Assembly (NCBI RefSeq): GCF_014189535.1
Contig: NZ_CP050308.1
Coordinates: 1,736,001 to 1,800,000 of the forward strand
DNA: 64,000 bases
Direction: 5' to 3'
Source: Rhizobium lusitanum
Lineage (GTDB): Bacteria; Pseudomonadota; Alphaproteobacteria; Rhizobiales; Rhizobiaceae
The translations under genes and the position numbers were made by a program. The notes beneath the pieces were generated by a model, which saw only the letters and a list, made by a program, of their open reading frames with translations, did no database searches and was not told the origin of the DNA. Shown one piece after another: positions 34,966 to 45,117 of this stretch; position 1 is the first letter of the stretch; the number at the start of each line of letters is the position of its first letter.

Positions 34966-35679
34966 TCACCCGCGCCGAACCGCTTCCTTCCGCGAAATCA
35001 GCTTGTGCAGATGCACCATCATCCCAGCGGCAAACAACGGCGTCAGAAGATTGAGCAGGGGAATGGCGAGGAAGGCAGCGATCACCAGCCCTGCAAGAAA
35101 GACGGTGATCGCATGCTTGATGCGGAACTGCCGCGCCTCGTCCGGCGAGCGAAAGCGCATGGCGGCAAACTCGAAGAATTCGCGGCCGAGCAGATAGCCG
35201 TTGACCAGGAAGAAGGCGACAAGATTGACGCCGGGAATGAAGAGCAGAAAGAGCGCGATGATGTTGCCGACGATCACGATGCCCAGAAACTTCAGCGAAC
35301 TCTTCATCGCCGGCCCGAAGGGTAGAGCCTTTCCGGGCGGATCGGCCGGATAATCCCGCTTCTCCACCACCTCGGCAACATCGTCGAGAAACAGGCCTGC
35401 GATCAGTGCCGTCACCGGCGCGATCAGCAGCGCCAATGCGAGCGCCAGACCGAGGCCAGCCAAAATCCCCAGGAACAAGGTAAGCCAGCTCGTCCAATCC
35501 GGCGCTGAGGGCAAGAAGCTCTGCAGCCAGGGCAACACGACGGCCACGAAGGTGCTGTTAAGTGCAAACCAAAGAGCGAGAAGCGCCAGCAACGTCAGGC
35601 CGAGCACCTTCCAGAAAACCTTACGCGTTTCGGCGGCGAAGAGATTGGCGAGGGAAAGGCGCGCGGCATCAATGATCAT
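34966..35679 (-). CDS. EI24/CysZ-family membrane protein
   Basis: A 237-aa polytopic protein with about four to five long hydrophobic segments. Family features include an N-terminal amphipathic DAARLSLANLFAAETRKVFW, a central LIAGLFLDDVAEVVE, and FIPGVNLVAFFLVNGYLLGR followed by EFFEFAAMRFRSPDEAR. CysZ homologues move sulfate inward in enterobacteria, while many EI24 members in rhizobia are uncharacterised. It converges with nth (17 bp apart). The following 253 bp up to the RpiR gene are AT-rich and hold no gene. Confidence 0.82.
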   Translation of the reverse strand: MIIDAARLSLANLFAAETRKVFWKVLGLTLLALLALWFALNSTFVAVVLPWLQSFLPSAPDWTSWLTLFLGILAGLGLALALALLIAPVTALIAGLFLDDVAEVVEKRDYPADPPGKALPFGPAMKSSLKFLGIVIVGNIIALFLLFIPGVNLVAFFLVNGYLLGREFFEFAAMRFRSPDEARQFRIKHAITVFLAGLVIAAFLAIPLLNLLTPLFAAGMMVHLHKLISRKEAVRRG

Positions 35680-35932
35680 TCGCTCTTGTCTCCTGGGTGA
35701 TTGTCCGAGAGGTAGGTAACGATTGCAAATATATCAATATCTTCCCGCCATACGGGCGCGATTGCCACAAGATTGAATTATTGTAATAAAGTATTCTCTA
35801 ATATATTGTGAGCGTCATACTAAAAACAACAACCTAGGCATGATCGACGACTTCGATAACCTGCACGCCCGCCGATTGTTCCCGCAATCGGTGCGATAGC
35901 AGATCGGATGAACCGCTAGCGAGGCGCAACAT

Positions 35933-36784
35933 TTGGAAGACCTTGGTCACAAGCTTAGACAGTATATGAAAAGCGGCACTCCCGCCGAGCGCCGAATAGC
36001 CAAGTATTTTTCCGAACACTTGAACGAGTTACCTTTCGAAACCGCCTCTTCCGTGGCCGACCGACTGGAGTTGAGCCCGATGACCGTCGGGCGCTTCCTG
36101 CGCTCACTCGGCTACCAGGGCCTGGACGGGATCAAGATACACCTGAAAGAAAATGTAGCTCCGGTGACGCTACAATTGTCGAGCCTTCTGGAGCAGTTGC
36201 AGAAGGATGCACAAGAGGGTCGCCGGATCGCCGGTCAGATCGTCGAACAGGTCGAGATGCTGCAGCATCTCTACAATCTCGCCGGCCAGTCGCAATGGCT
36301 GGACGCCGTGACGGCAAACCTGTCCTCCAGCGAAGTTTTCGTCGCCACGCATCTTAGCCTTGCGGGCCTTGGCCGCCATTTTTGCGATCGTCTCGAATTC
36401 GCCCGCGACCAAGTGCATTTCCTCGACGGTGCCAATGGCAGCTATATCCAGCTGCTGGGCCGCCAGGCAAACGACGCGCTGGTGGTGATCATCGACTCTC
36501 CCCGTTTCATTACATCGCGGCTCTTGGCGCGTTCCGCGCGCCGCGCCGGCTACAAGGTGTTGCTGATCACCGGCCTATATACCGAATGGGCGCATGAATT
36601 CGCCAACATCACCCTCTCACTACCGCCCCTGCGCGTCGGTAGTCGCGACGATTTCTCGGCGATAACGGCGCTCCTGGAATGTCTGGCCACGGCCGTCATC
36701 CAGGCGGCGGGCGAAGAGGCGGAAACCCGCAGGCGAAAGATCGAAGAGCTGGAAGGGATGTTCACCTACGCACCGCTTCGGTAA
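35933..36784 (+). CDS. RpiR/MurR family transcriptional regulator
   Basis: A 283-aa regulator. The N-terminal RpiR HTH (about residues 5-75) contains TPAERRIAKYFSEHLNELPF and SSVADRLELSPMTVGRFLRS. A C-terminal SIS sugar-phosphate-binding domain (about 120-260) includes DALVVIIDSPRFITSRLLAR. The proposed start is TTG at 35933 with GAGG 8 nt upstream; an ATG at 35966 would remove 11 residues of the first helix. It converges with the polyol operon (16 bp gap) and is not part of it. A role in sensing a sugar phosphate of that pathway is possible. Confidence 0.86.
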   Translation: MEDLGHKLRQYMKSGTPAERRIAKYFSEHLNELPFETASSVADRLELSPMTVGRFLRSLGYQGLDGIKIHLKENVAPVTLQLSSLLEQLQKDAQEGRRIAGQIVEQVEMLQHLYNLAGQSQWLDAVTANLSSSEVFVATHLSLAGLGRHFCDRLEFARDQVHFLDGANGSYIQLLGRQANDALVVIIDSPRFITSRLLARSARRAGYKVLLITGLYTEWAHEFANITLSLPPLRVGSRDDFSAITALLECLATAVIQAAGEEAETRRRKIEELEGMFTYAPLR

Positions 36785-36800
36785 GACGACCGACGGCGGG

Positions 36801-38383
36801 TTATTCCATCGAATCCAGCTCGGCGCGGTGGCGATACATGGCGAGAAAATGCCGGTAATCGCGATCATAGAGTGGTTTCTTTTCCCGGTTCGGAAGGCGT
36901 TCATGACCGCCGGGATACATGGCCGTACCCGCGGCTGCGAGGTTCTCGTAAAGCCCGCAGGAGACCGAAGCCGCCATTGCCGTTCCCAAAAGCACCGCCT
37001 CGTTCATCTTCGGCACCACCACCTTGCAGCCGGTAACGTCGGAATAAAGCTCCATGAGCACGGCATTCTTCACATGGCCGCCGGCGACATGCAGCGTATC
37101 GGGCACATAGCCATAGTCATGCATCTTCTCGAGGATATGGCGGATGCCGAGCGCTATGGCGACGCTGGTGCGCCAGTAGAGACGGCAAAGGCCATCGAAG
37201 GAGGTGTCGAGCGTCAGGCCGCTGATGACGCCGACCGCATGCGGATCGGCAAGCGGCGATCGGTTGCCGTGAAAATCCGGCAGCACATGAAGGCGCTCGG
37301 CAAAGGCATCACCCTCGGCAGCCCTTAGTTCCGCAATGCGCCGGACGATGCGATCATGCAGCGCCGCCGTCGGTTCGCCGCCGGCCGCATGCATGTTGAC
37401 GATATGATCGAGCAGCGCACCGGTTGCCGACTGCCCGGCCTCGGCCAGCCATGTGTCGGGGAACACAGCTTCGTAATAGGGACCCCATAATCCGGTACTG
37501 CGCTTGCGTTCGCGCGAAAAGGCGACGATGCAGCTCGACGTGCCGGCGATCAGCGTCAGTTGACGCTCCAGCGCATCACGGTCGCCGGCATGGCCGCCAA
37601 GTGCACCAAACGCCCCGGCATAGGCGTCAACCATTCCCGCACCGACATGGCATTCGCGGTCGAGCCCCAGGGCTTCGGCCGCCTCCCCGTCAGCAGCCCG
37701 ACGCTTTGCCCGACGGGCGCGGTCTCTTCCGGCAGGTTGCCGCGTTCCCGCAGATCGCCAAGGCCGATCACATCGAGGAAATCCGCCTGCCACCCCGGCC
37801 TGCGATGGGCGAGATAATTCCATTTCGCCGTCAGCGTGCAGCGCGAACGCGCCAGCGAGCCGGTCGCTTTCCAGGTCATGAAATCGGCGAGATCGAAGAA
37901 GTAACCGGCCATGGCCCAGCTCTGCGGCAGGTTTTTCTTCAGCCACATCAGCTTCGGCATCTCCATCTCCGGCGACATGAACTGGCCGGAATGCTCGAGA
38001 ACCTGATGCTTCGTCGCCGTACAGAAATCTGCCTCGGCAAGTGCCCGGTGATCGAGCCAGACCATGGTGTCGAATCGGTCCTCACCGCCGGTCGAAACCG
38101 TCAGCGGATTGCCCTCTATGTCGCGCACGACCAGGGAACAGGTAGCGTCGAAACCGATCGCGCCGATGACGGAGGGGCTGACGCCGGAGGTCGTAACCGC
38201 GCTGCGCACGGCAGCACAGACCGCAGCCCAAATATTTTCGGAACTATGCTCGGCGTGGTTCTCACGCGGGCGGTTCATGAGGATCGGATGTTCGCCCTTT
38301 GCAAGCAGGTCACCGCGCGACGTGAACACGCCAGCACGCGCGCTGCCAGTGCCGATATCGACCGCAACCACGTGATCACGCAT
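36801..38383 (-). pseudogene. FGGY-family pentulose kinase (ribulokinase-like), frameshifted
   Basis: The two parts read in different frames but join into one kinase of about 527 aa. The N-terminal part (38383 to about 37690) has the DIGTGSARAGVF phosphate loop and GAIGFDATCSLVV. The C-terminal part has IAGTSSCIVAFSRE, a DFHGNRSPLADP block and the LHVAGGHVKNAVLMELYSD nucleotide site. The switch falls at the CCCC run at 37685-37688 (GGGG in the mRNA), where one base is missing relative to the intact frame. Last gene of the polyol operon. Either a recent loss-of-function mutation or a sequencing error; the rest of the gene is well preserved. Confidence 0.85.
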
Positions 38384-38403
38384 CAAGAAGGAGCCCCGTC
38401 CAC

Positions 38404-39078
38404 TTATGTCTTGTTGCGGACAAGGTGTATCAAATCCGGCATCGCGTCAAACACGACTTCGGGCGAAAGTCGCTCCAATTCTGCCCTGTAACTCGGCGAA
38501 TGGGCATGCGAACCGCCGGTGAAGGCGAAAACTGTCATGCCGGCCGCCCTCGCCGCCATGATGCCGGCCGGGCTATCCTCGATAACGATACAATCTTTCG
38601 GCGCGACCCCCATTTGCTCGGCGGCATAGAGGAAGAGATCGGGTGCCGGCTTGCCGCGCTTGACCATGCTGGCACTGAAAATACTCGGCTCCAGCCGTTC
38701 GAGCAGGCCGGTCACGCCAAGCGAGAGCCGAATGCGCTCCAGTTGGCTGGATGAGGCGACGCAACGTGGAACAGCGAGTGCGTCCAGGGTCTCGGCAATA
38801 CCGTCGATCGGCTTCAACTCGCGGCGGAAGCGGTCATAAAGGTCGTTGCGGATGCGATCGAGAAAGGCCTGGTCGATGAAGACGTCGAACTCGGTCTCCA
38901 GCGTATCGACGAGCGTGGCAAGGCTCTTGCCGAGAAAGCGGCTGTAAATATCCTCCTCGCTCATATCAACGCCGACATCGCGCATGGCATCGATCAGCAC
39001 GCTGACAGACAACGGCTCGCTATCGACAAGCACGCCATCGCAGTCAAAGATTACGAGCCCCTTCTCCGCATTCGTCAT
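38404..39078 (-). CDS. HAD family hydrolase (beta-phosphoglucomutase-like phosphatase)
   Basis: A 224-aa HAD phosphatase. Motif I is FDCDGVLVDSE, with the nucleophile and acid Asp pair. The cap domain is helical (about residues 20-85), motif II is CVASSSQ, the Lys is in KRGKPAPDLFL, and motif IV is CIVIEDSPAG. Rhizobial polyol operons often carry such a phosphatase, which may dephosphorylate a sugar phosphate by-product. It lies between two frameshifted genes (dehydrogenase upstream, kinase downstream) and is itself intact. Confidence 0.9.
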   Translation of the reverse strand: MTNAEKGLVIFDCDGVLVDSEPLSVSVLIDAMRDVGVDMSEEDIYSRFLGKSLATLVDTLETEFDVFIDQAFLDRIRNDLYDRFRRELKPIDGIAETLDALAVPRCVASSSQLERIRLSLGVTGLLERLEPSIFSASMVKRGKPAPDLFLYAAEQMGVAPKDCIVIEDSPAGIMAARAAGMTVFAFTGGSHAHSPSYRAELERLSPEVVFDAMPDLIHLVRNKT

Positions 39079-39177
39079 CGCAGATCCAACCCGAACCCTG
39101 TTTCGGCCACGTCTCTTGCGAGCGCCGGCCTTGCCATAAAAATCGGCCGGGACTTGAGCGCCCCGGCCGATAGATAA

Positions 39178-40660
39178 TTACTCCGCGAGTTTGTCGTCGA
39201 GGTATAGCTGCAGGGTGGCGCGGGTGCCCTTTTCCCACAGCGTTTTTAGCGCATGCGCAAAGCGCTTGCGGAAAAGATCCGATTTGGCGACCTCGCCGAA
39301 GATATCGTCGAAGACGAGGAAGGCGTCCGGATCATCCTTGGCCTTCAGCGCCGCCGCATGCAGCCGGTCGGCACTGGCATCGTTGAAAACGATGTCCTGG
39401 CCGCTATCGGTCTTGCCGGCGAAGTAGCGGCACCAGAGCGCCGAGACCAAAGCGAGACCGACGACATCCTCCTTGCGGGCGAGACGATCGGCCGTCGACG
39501 GCAGGATGAACTTCGGCTGGCGGTTCGAGCCATCCTGCGCCAGGCGCGGAATGGTGTCGGCGATCTTCGGATTGGAGAATCGGTGTTCGATCAGCTTGAA
39601 ATAATCGGCCAGCACCGTGTTCGGCACCGGTGGAATGACGGGAATGATCTCCTCATTCTCGAGCTTGGCGAGATAGGCGCGGATCAACGGCTCCTCCATC
39701 GCCTCATGCACGAAATGCACGTCCATCAGCGCCGCGGGATAGGCGATGGCCGCATGGCCGCCATTGAGAATGCGGATCTTCATATGCTCATAGGGCGTGA
39801 CATCGGGAACGAAGGTGACGCCGACTTTTTTCCAGCGCCGGCCGGCCGGCCGGGAAGTTGTCTTCCAGCACCCACTGCTTGAACTCTTCGCAATAGACCG
39901 GCCAGTTGTCCTCGATATCGAAGGCGCTTTTCAGGAGATCGATTTCGCGTGCGCCGGTTGCCGGCGTGATGCGGTCGACCATGCCGTTCGGGAAGGCGAC
40001 ATTGGCGGCAATCCAGTCGGCGAAGGCCGGATCGGAAAGCTTCGCCGTGCCGACGACCGCCGCTTTGGTGACGCCGCCATTGTGGGGAATATTATCGCAG
40101 GACATGACGGTGAACGGCTGCAGGCCGGCGGTGCGGCGAGCCTTGAGGCCCGCGACAACAAGACCGAACACTGTCTTTGGCGCATCCGGGTTTTGCCCGT
40201 CGGCAACGATGGCGGGGTGAGCCGGATTGAACTTGCCGGAGGCGTCGATGAAGTAGCCGCCCTCGGTGATCGTCATCGAGACGATGCGGATCGAGGGATC
40301 GGCAAGCTTGGCGATGATCGCCTCGGCGTCGCCGACCGGCAGGATGTCGACCATCGGCGCGGTGACGCGGGCGGCCGTACGATTGTTGTCCTGCTCAACC
40401 ACCGTCGTCAGGAAATCCTGGGCGGCAAGCTTTTCGCGCATGGCAGCATCCGAGGGCAACACGCCTGCGCCGATGATCGCCCAATCGTGGTCCTGGCCGA
40501 TATTGAAAAGATCGTCGAGATAGATCGCCTGATGGGCGCGATGGAAATTGCCCACACCGAAATGAACGATGCCCGCCGATAGCGACTTCGGATCATAGGC
40601 CGGAATGGCAGCGGTCGCGGCCGCTTCCTGAAGCGTTGCGAGCGATAATTTGCACGTCAT
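39178..40660 (-). pseudogene. mtlK: Mannitol/polyol 2-dehydrogenase (MtlK-like), frameshifted
   Basis: Two reading frames rebuild a long-chain mannitol dehydrogenase of about 493 aa. The N-terminal frame has GIVHFGVGNFHRAHQAIYLD, SMTITEGGYF, SCDNIPHNGG and FPNGMVDRITP. The C-terminal frame starts with KIRILNGGHAAIAYPAALM, which holds the catalytic-region residues. The frames switch at the TTTTTT run 39826-39831 (AAAAAA in the mRNA), where one extra base is present. Without it GRPALEK continues into VGVTFVPDVTPYEH. The enzyme would oxidise mannitol, sorbitol or arabitol to the ketose after uptake. Real decay, transcriptional slippage or sequencing error are all possible. Confidence 0.87.
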
Positions 40661-40784
40661 GTTTCAAGTCCTTCTGAAAGGTCTTTTTGCGCCGGATGGC
40701 TTGGGAGGCCCGCTCCGGTGGGGATGACCCCGGCCCGCCTGTATCGACAGAAGCGGGCCTGGGGTTGATTGGCACTCGCCCGGC

Positions 40785-41783
<999 letters not shown>

Positions 41784-41794
41784 GTTTCTCTTCC

Positions 41795-42637
41795 TTACTT
41801 AACCGCGCCGAAGGTCAGGCCGCGTACGAGTTGTTTCTGGCTGAACCAGCCGAGGATCAGGATCGGGGCAATCGCCATCGTCGATGCTGCCGAAAGCTTG
41901 GCGTAGAACAGGCCTTCCGGGCTGGAATAGGAGGCGATGAAGGTGCTGAGCGGTGCCGCGTCGACCGACGAGAGATTGAGCGTCCAGAAGGCCTCATTCC
42001 ACGACAGGATGATGTTGAGCAGCATCGTCGAAGCCAACCCCGGGATCGCCATCGGCGTCAGCACGTAGATGATTTCCTTTGCCAGCGACGCCCCATCCAT
42101 CCGGGCCGCCTCGAGGATCTCGCCGGGGATTTCCTTGAAGTAGGTGTAGAGCATCCAGACGATGATCGGCAGGTTGATCAGCATCAGCACGACGACCATG
42201 CCGAGACGGCTGGCGAACTGATTGTTGAGCAGGCCAAAACCCTGGAACAGCAGGTAGATCGGGATGAAGGCACCGACCGGCGGCATCATCTTGGTGGACA
42301 GCATCCACATCAGCACGTCCTTGGTGCGCTTGGTCGGCGAGAAGGCCATGGCCCAGGCGGCGGGAACGGCGACGATCAGACCTAGGATCGTCGAACCGAA
42401 GGAGATGATGACCGAGTTGGAGAAATGGAGGAAATAGTTCGAGCGCGACTGCACCTCGAAGTAATTCTCCAGCGTCCAGTGGAAGAAGAGGAACTGCGGC
42501 GGCGAAGCGATCGCGTCGCCTTCCGACTTGAAGCTCGTCAGGATCGTCCACAGGATCGGGAAGAAGATGAGGAGCGCGACGGCCCAGGCGGCGACCGATA
42601 CGACCACCTTGCGCCGTGTAGAGACATTGCGTGCCAT
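41795..42637 (-). CDS. smoG: Polyol ABC transporter permease (SmoG-like, MalG type)
   Basis: A 280-aa inner-membrane permease with six predicted helices. The coupling loop is [20 protein letters not shown] and the C-terminus [14 protein letters not shown] is typical of MalG-type subunits. The ATG at 42637 lies 1 bp after the preceding permease stop; an in-frame start 10 codons upstream would fall within that gene. It forms the translocation pore with the MalF-type partner. Confidence 0.92.
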   Translation of the reverse strand: MARNVSTRRKVVVSVAAWAVALLIFFPILWTILTSFKSEGDAIASPPQFLFFHWTLENYFEVQSRSNYFLHFSNSVIISFGSTILGLIVAVPAAWAMAFSPTKRTKDVLMWMLSTKMMPPVGAFIPIYLLFQGFGLLNNQFASRLGMVVVLMLINLPIIVWMLYTYFKEIPGEILEAARMDGASLAKEIIYVLTPMAIPGLASTMLLNIILSWNEAFWTLNLSSVDAAPLSTFIASYSSPEGLFYAKLSAASTMAIAPILILGWFSQKQLVRGLTFGAVK

Positions 42638-42638
42638 C

Positions 42639-43511
42639 TTAAGCCTCCAGGTTCTTGCCGACCGCACGCATCACGAAGATCGCGACGATATTGGCCAGAA
42701 TGACGGCGATGATGCCGCCCGCCGATGCGCCGCCGACATCCTGCGACAGGACAATCTGCGAATAGACGAGATAGGTGAGGTTGGTCGTCGCCGTGCCGGG
42801 GCCGCCATTGGTGGTGACCAGGATCTCGGCGAAGGCGGAGAGCAGGAAGATCGTCTCGATGAGGATGACGACGGTGATCGCGCGGGCCAGGTGCGGCAGG
42901 GTGATGTAGATGAACTTCGAGACCGGGCCGGCGCCGTCCATTTCGGCGGCTTCCTTCTGCTCTTCATCCAGCGACTGCAATGCCGTCAAGAGGATGAGCG
43001 TTGCGAAGGGCAGCCACTGCCAGGCGACGATGATGACGATCGAAAACAGCGGCACGGTCTCAAGCCAGGTCAGTGGATCGAGCCCGAAGAACTTGAACAG
43101 ATGTGCCAGGAGCCCGTTCACCGGGTTCATGAACATGTGTTTCCAGATGAGGGCGGCGACCGTCGGCATGACGAAGAAGGGCGCAAGCACCAGCATGCGG
43201 ACAATGCCCTGGCCGAAGATCGGCTGATCGAGCAGGAGCGCCAGGGCAATGCCACCGACCACGGTGATGACCAGCGCGCCGCCGACCAGCAGCAGCGTCA
43301 CGACCAGGGAGTTGAGGAAGGCAGGGTCGGTGACGAAGTATTCGTAGTTGAGCAGCCCGATGAAGTCATGCGCACCGGGAGACAGGAGATTGTAGTTCAG
43401 CGTCGAGAAGTAGATCGTCATCACCAGAGGGACGATCATCCACGCGAAGAGCAGCAAAACCGACGGCGTCATCATGACGCGGGCAGCAGAACGGGTGTGT
43501 AACGTTGCCAT
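42639..43511 (-). CDS. smoF: Polyol ABC transporter permease (SmoF-like, MalF type)
   Basis: A 290-aa permease with six predicted helices and the coupling loop EAAEMDGAGPVSKFIYITLP. The segment TTNGGPGTATTNLTYLVYSQ is characteristic of polyol/sugar MalF-type permeases. The frame is open upstream through the intercistronic hairpin, but the ATG at 43511 starts the usual N-terminus MATLHTRSAARVMMTPSVLL. It follows smoE after 142 bp containing a strong stem-loop. Confidence 0.92.
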   Translation of the reverse strand: MATLHTRSAARVMMTPSVLLLFAWMIVPLVMTIYFSTLNYNLLSPGAHDFIGLLNYEYFVTDPAFLNSLVVTLLLVGGALVITVVGGIALALLLDQPIFGQGIVRMLVLAPFFVMPTVAALIWKHMFMNPVNGLLAHLFKFFGLDPLTWLETVPLFSIVIIVAWQWLPFATLILLTALQSLDEEQKEAAEMDGAGPVSKFIYITLPHLARAITVVILIETIFLLSAFAEILVTTNGGPGTATTNLTYLVYSQIVLSQDVGGASAGGIIAVILANIVAIFVMRAVGKNLEA

Positions 43512-43570
43512 GGCAAGTACCGACCTATCTTTTGAGCGGGAAAGGTGGCCGTAGACCGGCTGGATAAAGG

Positions 43571-43603
43571 GGCCGCCGAAGAGCATTCAGGCATTCGGCG
43601 GCC
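43571..43603 (-). other. Intercistronic stem-loop between smoE- and smoF-like genes
   Basis: GGCCGCCGAA and TTCGGCGGCC form a perfect 10-bp stem with a 13-nt loop, 50 bp after the smoE-like stop. With no T tract, it looks like a message-stabilising structure, like the malE-malF REP in enterobacteria, rather than a full terminator. Confidence 0.65.
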
Positions 43604-43653
43604 AAGGGAAGGAAGCACCCGAAGGCACTTCCCGCCATCCCTCAGAAGGTTGA

Positions 43654-44970
43654 TTATTTCGGATAACCAGCCTTGGTCATTTCGCGTGTGGTCAGCTGTT
43701 GCGCGGCCTTGAGAGCGGCGTCGACGGTGATCTGGCCGGCAAGGGCAGCGGAGAACTGCTGGCCGACGGCGGTGCCGATGCCCTGGAACTCAGGAATGGC
43801 CACGAACTGGACGCCGACATACGGGACCGGCTTGACGGTCGGGTGGGTCGGATCGGCCGAGTTGATCGAGTCGAGCGTCATCTTGGCGAAAGGAGCAGCC
43901 TTCTGGTAATCCGCATTCGCATAGAGCGAAGAACGGGTGCCGGGAGGTGCATTCAGCCAGCCTTCCTTCTCGGCGACAAGGTTGGTGTAGTCCTTGCCGG
44001 TTGCCCAGGCGATGAACTTCTCTGCAGCTTCGGTCTTCTTCGAGGAAGCCGGGATGGCGAGGTTCCATGCCCAGAGCCAGTTGCCGCGCTTGCCGAGACC
44101 ATTATCCGGCGCCAGAGCGAAGCCGACCTTGTCGGCCACCTTCGATTCCTTCGGGTCGGACACGAACGAGGCAGCAACCGTCGCGTCGATCCACATGCCG
44201 CACTTGCCGGTCTGGAACAGCGAGAGGTTCTCGTTGAAGCCGTTGGACGAAGCACCCGGAGGGCCGGCGTCCTTCATCAGCTTGACGTAGAAGTCGAGCG
44301 TGCTCTTCCATTCCGGCTGATCGAACTGCGGCTTCCACTTCTCATCGAACCAGCGGGCGCCGAAGGAGTTCGCCGTTGCCGTCAGGAACGCCATGTTCTC
44401 GCCCCAGCCGGCCTTGCCGCGAAGGCAGATGCCGTAGACTTCATGGCTCTTGTCGGTGATCTTGCGGGCAGCATCGGCAATAAAGGTCCAGGTCGGCGCG
44501 TCCGGCATCTTAAGGCCGGCCTTGTCGAACAGGTCCTTGCGGTACATCACCATCGAGCTTTCGCCGTAGAACGGAGCCGCATAGAGCTTGCCGTCCGTGG
44601 TCAGGCCGCTGCGGATGGCCGGGAGAAGATCGTCGACGTCGTAGGTCTTGTCGGCGGTGAGCTTGTCGAGCGGCGCCAGCCAGCCGAGCTTGCTCCAGAT
44701 CGGCACTTCATAGGTGCCGATCGTCAACACATCGTATTGGCCGCCCTTGGTCGCAATGTCGGTCGTGACCTTCTGGCGCAACACGTTTTCTTCGAGAGTA
44801 ACCCACTGAAGGTCAATGTCCGGGTTCTTCGCTTTGAAAGCATCCGTAAGCTTCTGCATACGGATCATGTCGCCGTTGTTAACCGTCGCTATCGTCAGCG
44901 TTTCGGCAGAGGCCATTCCGGCAAACATCAGGGCCGAGCAGGCGCTCAGCAGAAAAGTTTTCAATTTCAT
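43654..44970 (-). CDS. smoE: Polyol ABC transporter substrate-binding protein (SmoE-like)
   Basis: A 438-aa periplasmic binding protein with a clear signal peptide (MKLKTFLLSACSALMFAGMA, cleavage after ASA at about residue 22). The mature protein has TIATVNNGDMIRMQKLTDAF, LYAAPFYGESSMVMYRKDLF and TGKCGMWIDATVAASFV, as in sorbitol/mannitol binding proteins of rhizobia. A GAGGAAG ribosome site precedes the ATG. A sigma-70-like promoter lies 50-80 bp upstream. First transporter gene after the SorC-type regulator. Confidence 0.93.
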   Translation of the reverse strand: MKLKTFLLSACSALMFAGMASAETLTIATVNNGDMIRMQKLTDAFKAKNPDIDLQWVTLEENVLRQKVTTDIATKGGQYDVLTIGTYEVPIWSKLGWLAPLDKLTADKTYDVDDLLPAIRSGLTTDGKLYAAPFYGESSMVMYRKDLFDKAGLKMPDAPTWTFIADAARKITDKSHEVYGICLRGKAGWGENMAFLTATANSFGARWFDEKWKPQFDQPEWKSTLDFYVKLMKDAGPPGASSNGFNENLSLFQTGKCGMWIDATVAASFVSDPKESKVADKVGFALAPDNGLGKRGNWLWAWNLAIPASSKKTEAAEKFIAWATGKDYTNLVAEKEGWLNAPPGTRSSLYANADYQKAAPFAKMTLDSINSADPTHPTVKPVPYVGVQFVAIPEFQGIGTAVGQQFSAALAGQITVDAALKAAQQLTTREMTKAGYPK

Positions 44971-45020
44971 ATCTTCCTCCCCAGAAGATCAAATCTGAGC
45001 ATTCGCTTGGCTCATGGGCA

Positions 45021-45049
45021 ATTACTCATCCCTTGCGACAAAATGTCAA
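45021..45049 (-). promoter_or_regulatory. Predicted sigma-70 promoter of the smo-like operon
   Basis: On the minus strand a perfect TTGACA (45049-45044) is followed after 17 bp by AGTAAT (45026-45021), a 4/6 match to the -10 hexamer. The ATG of the binding-protein gene is 50 bp further. GACA-AAA-TGTC overlaps the -35 box, and TGAGC...GCTCA flanks the start-site region (about 44996-45014). Both are possible SorC-type regulator contacts. Confidence 0.55.
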
Positions 45050-45117
45050 TGCGGATTCGTTGCTGCGATGCCGAACAGCCAGCTCATCCATTTGTTTTCA
45101 TGATTATATTTTTTTGC

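Noticed and set aside
39826..39831. Programmed ribosomal -1 frameshifting at the A6 run in the mannitol dehydrogenase
   Set aside because: The zero frame reads GAA AAA AGT, not the A AAA AAG register needed, and restoring the enzyme requires skipping a base. No pseudoknot-like structure was recognised. Indel or slippage is simpler.
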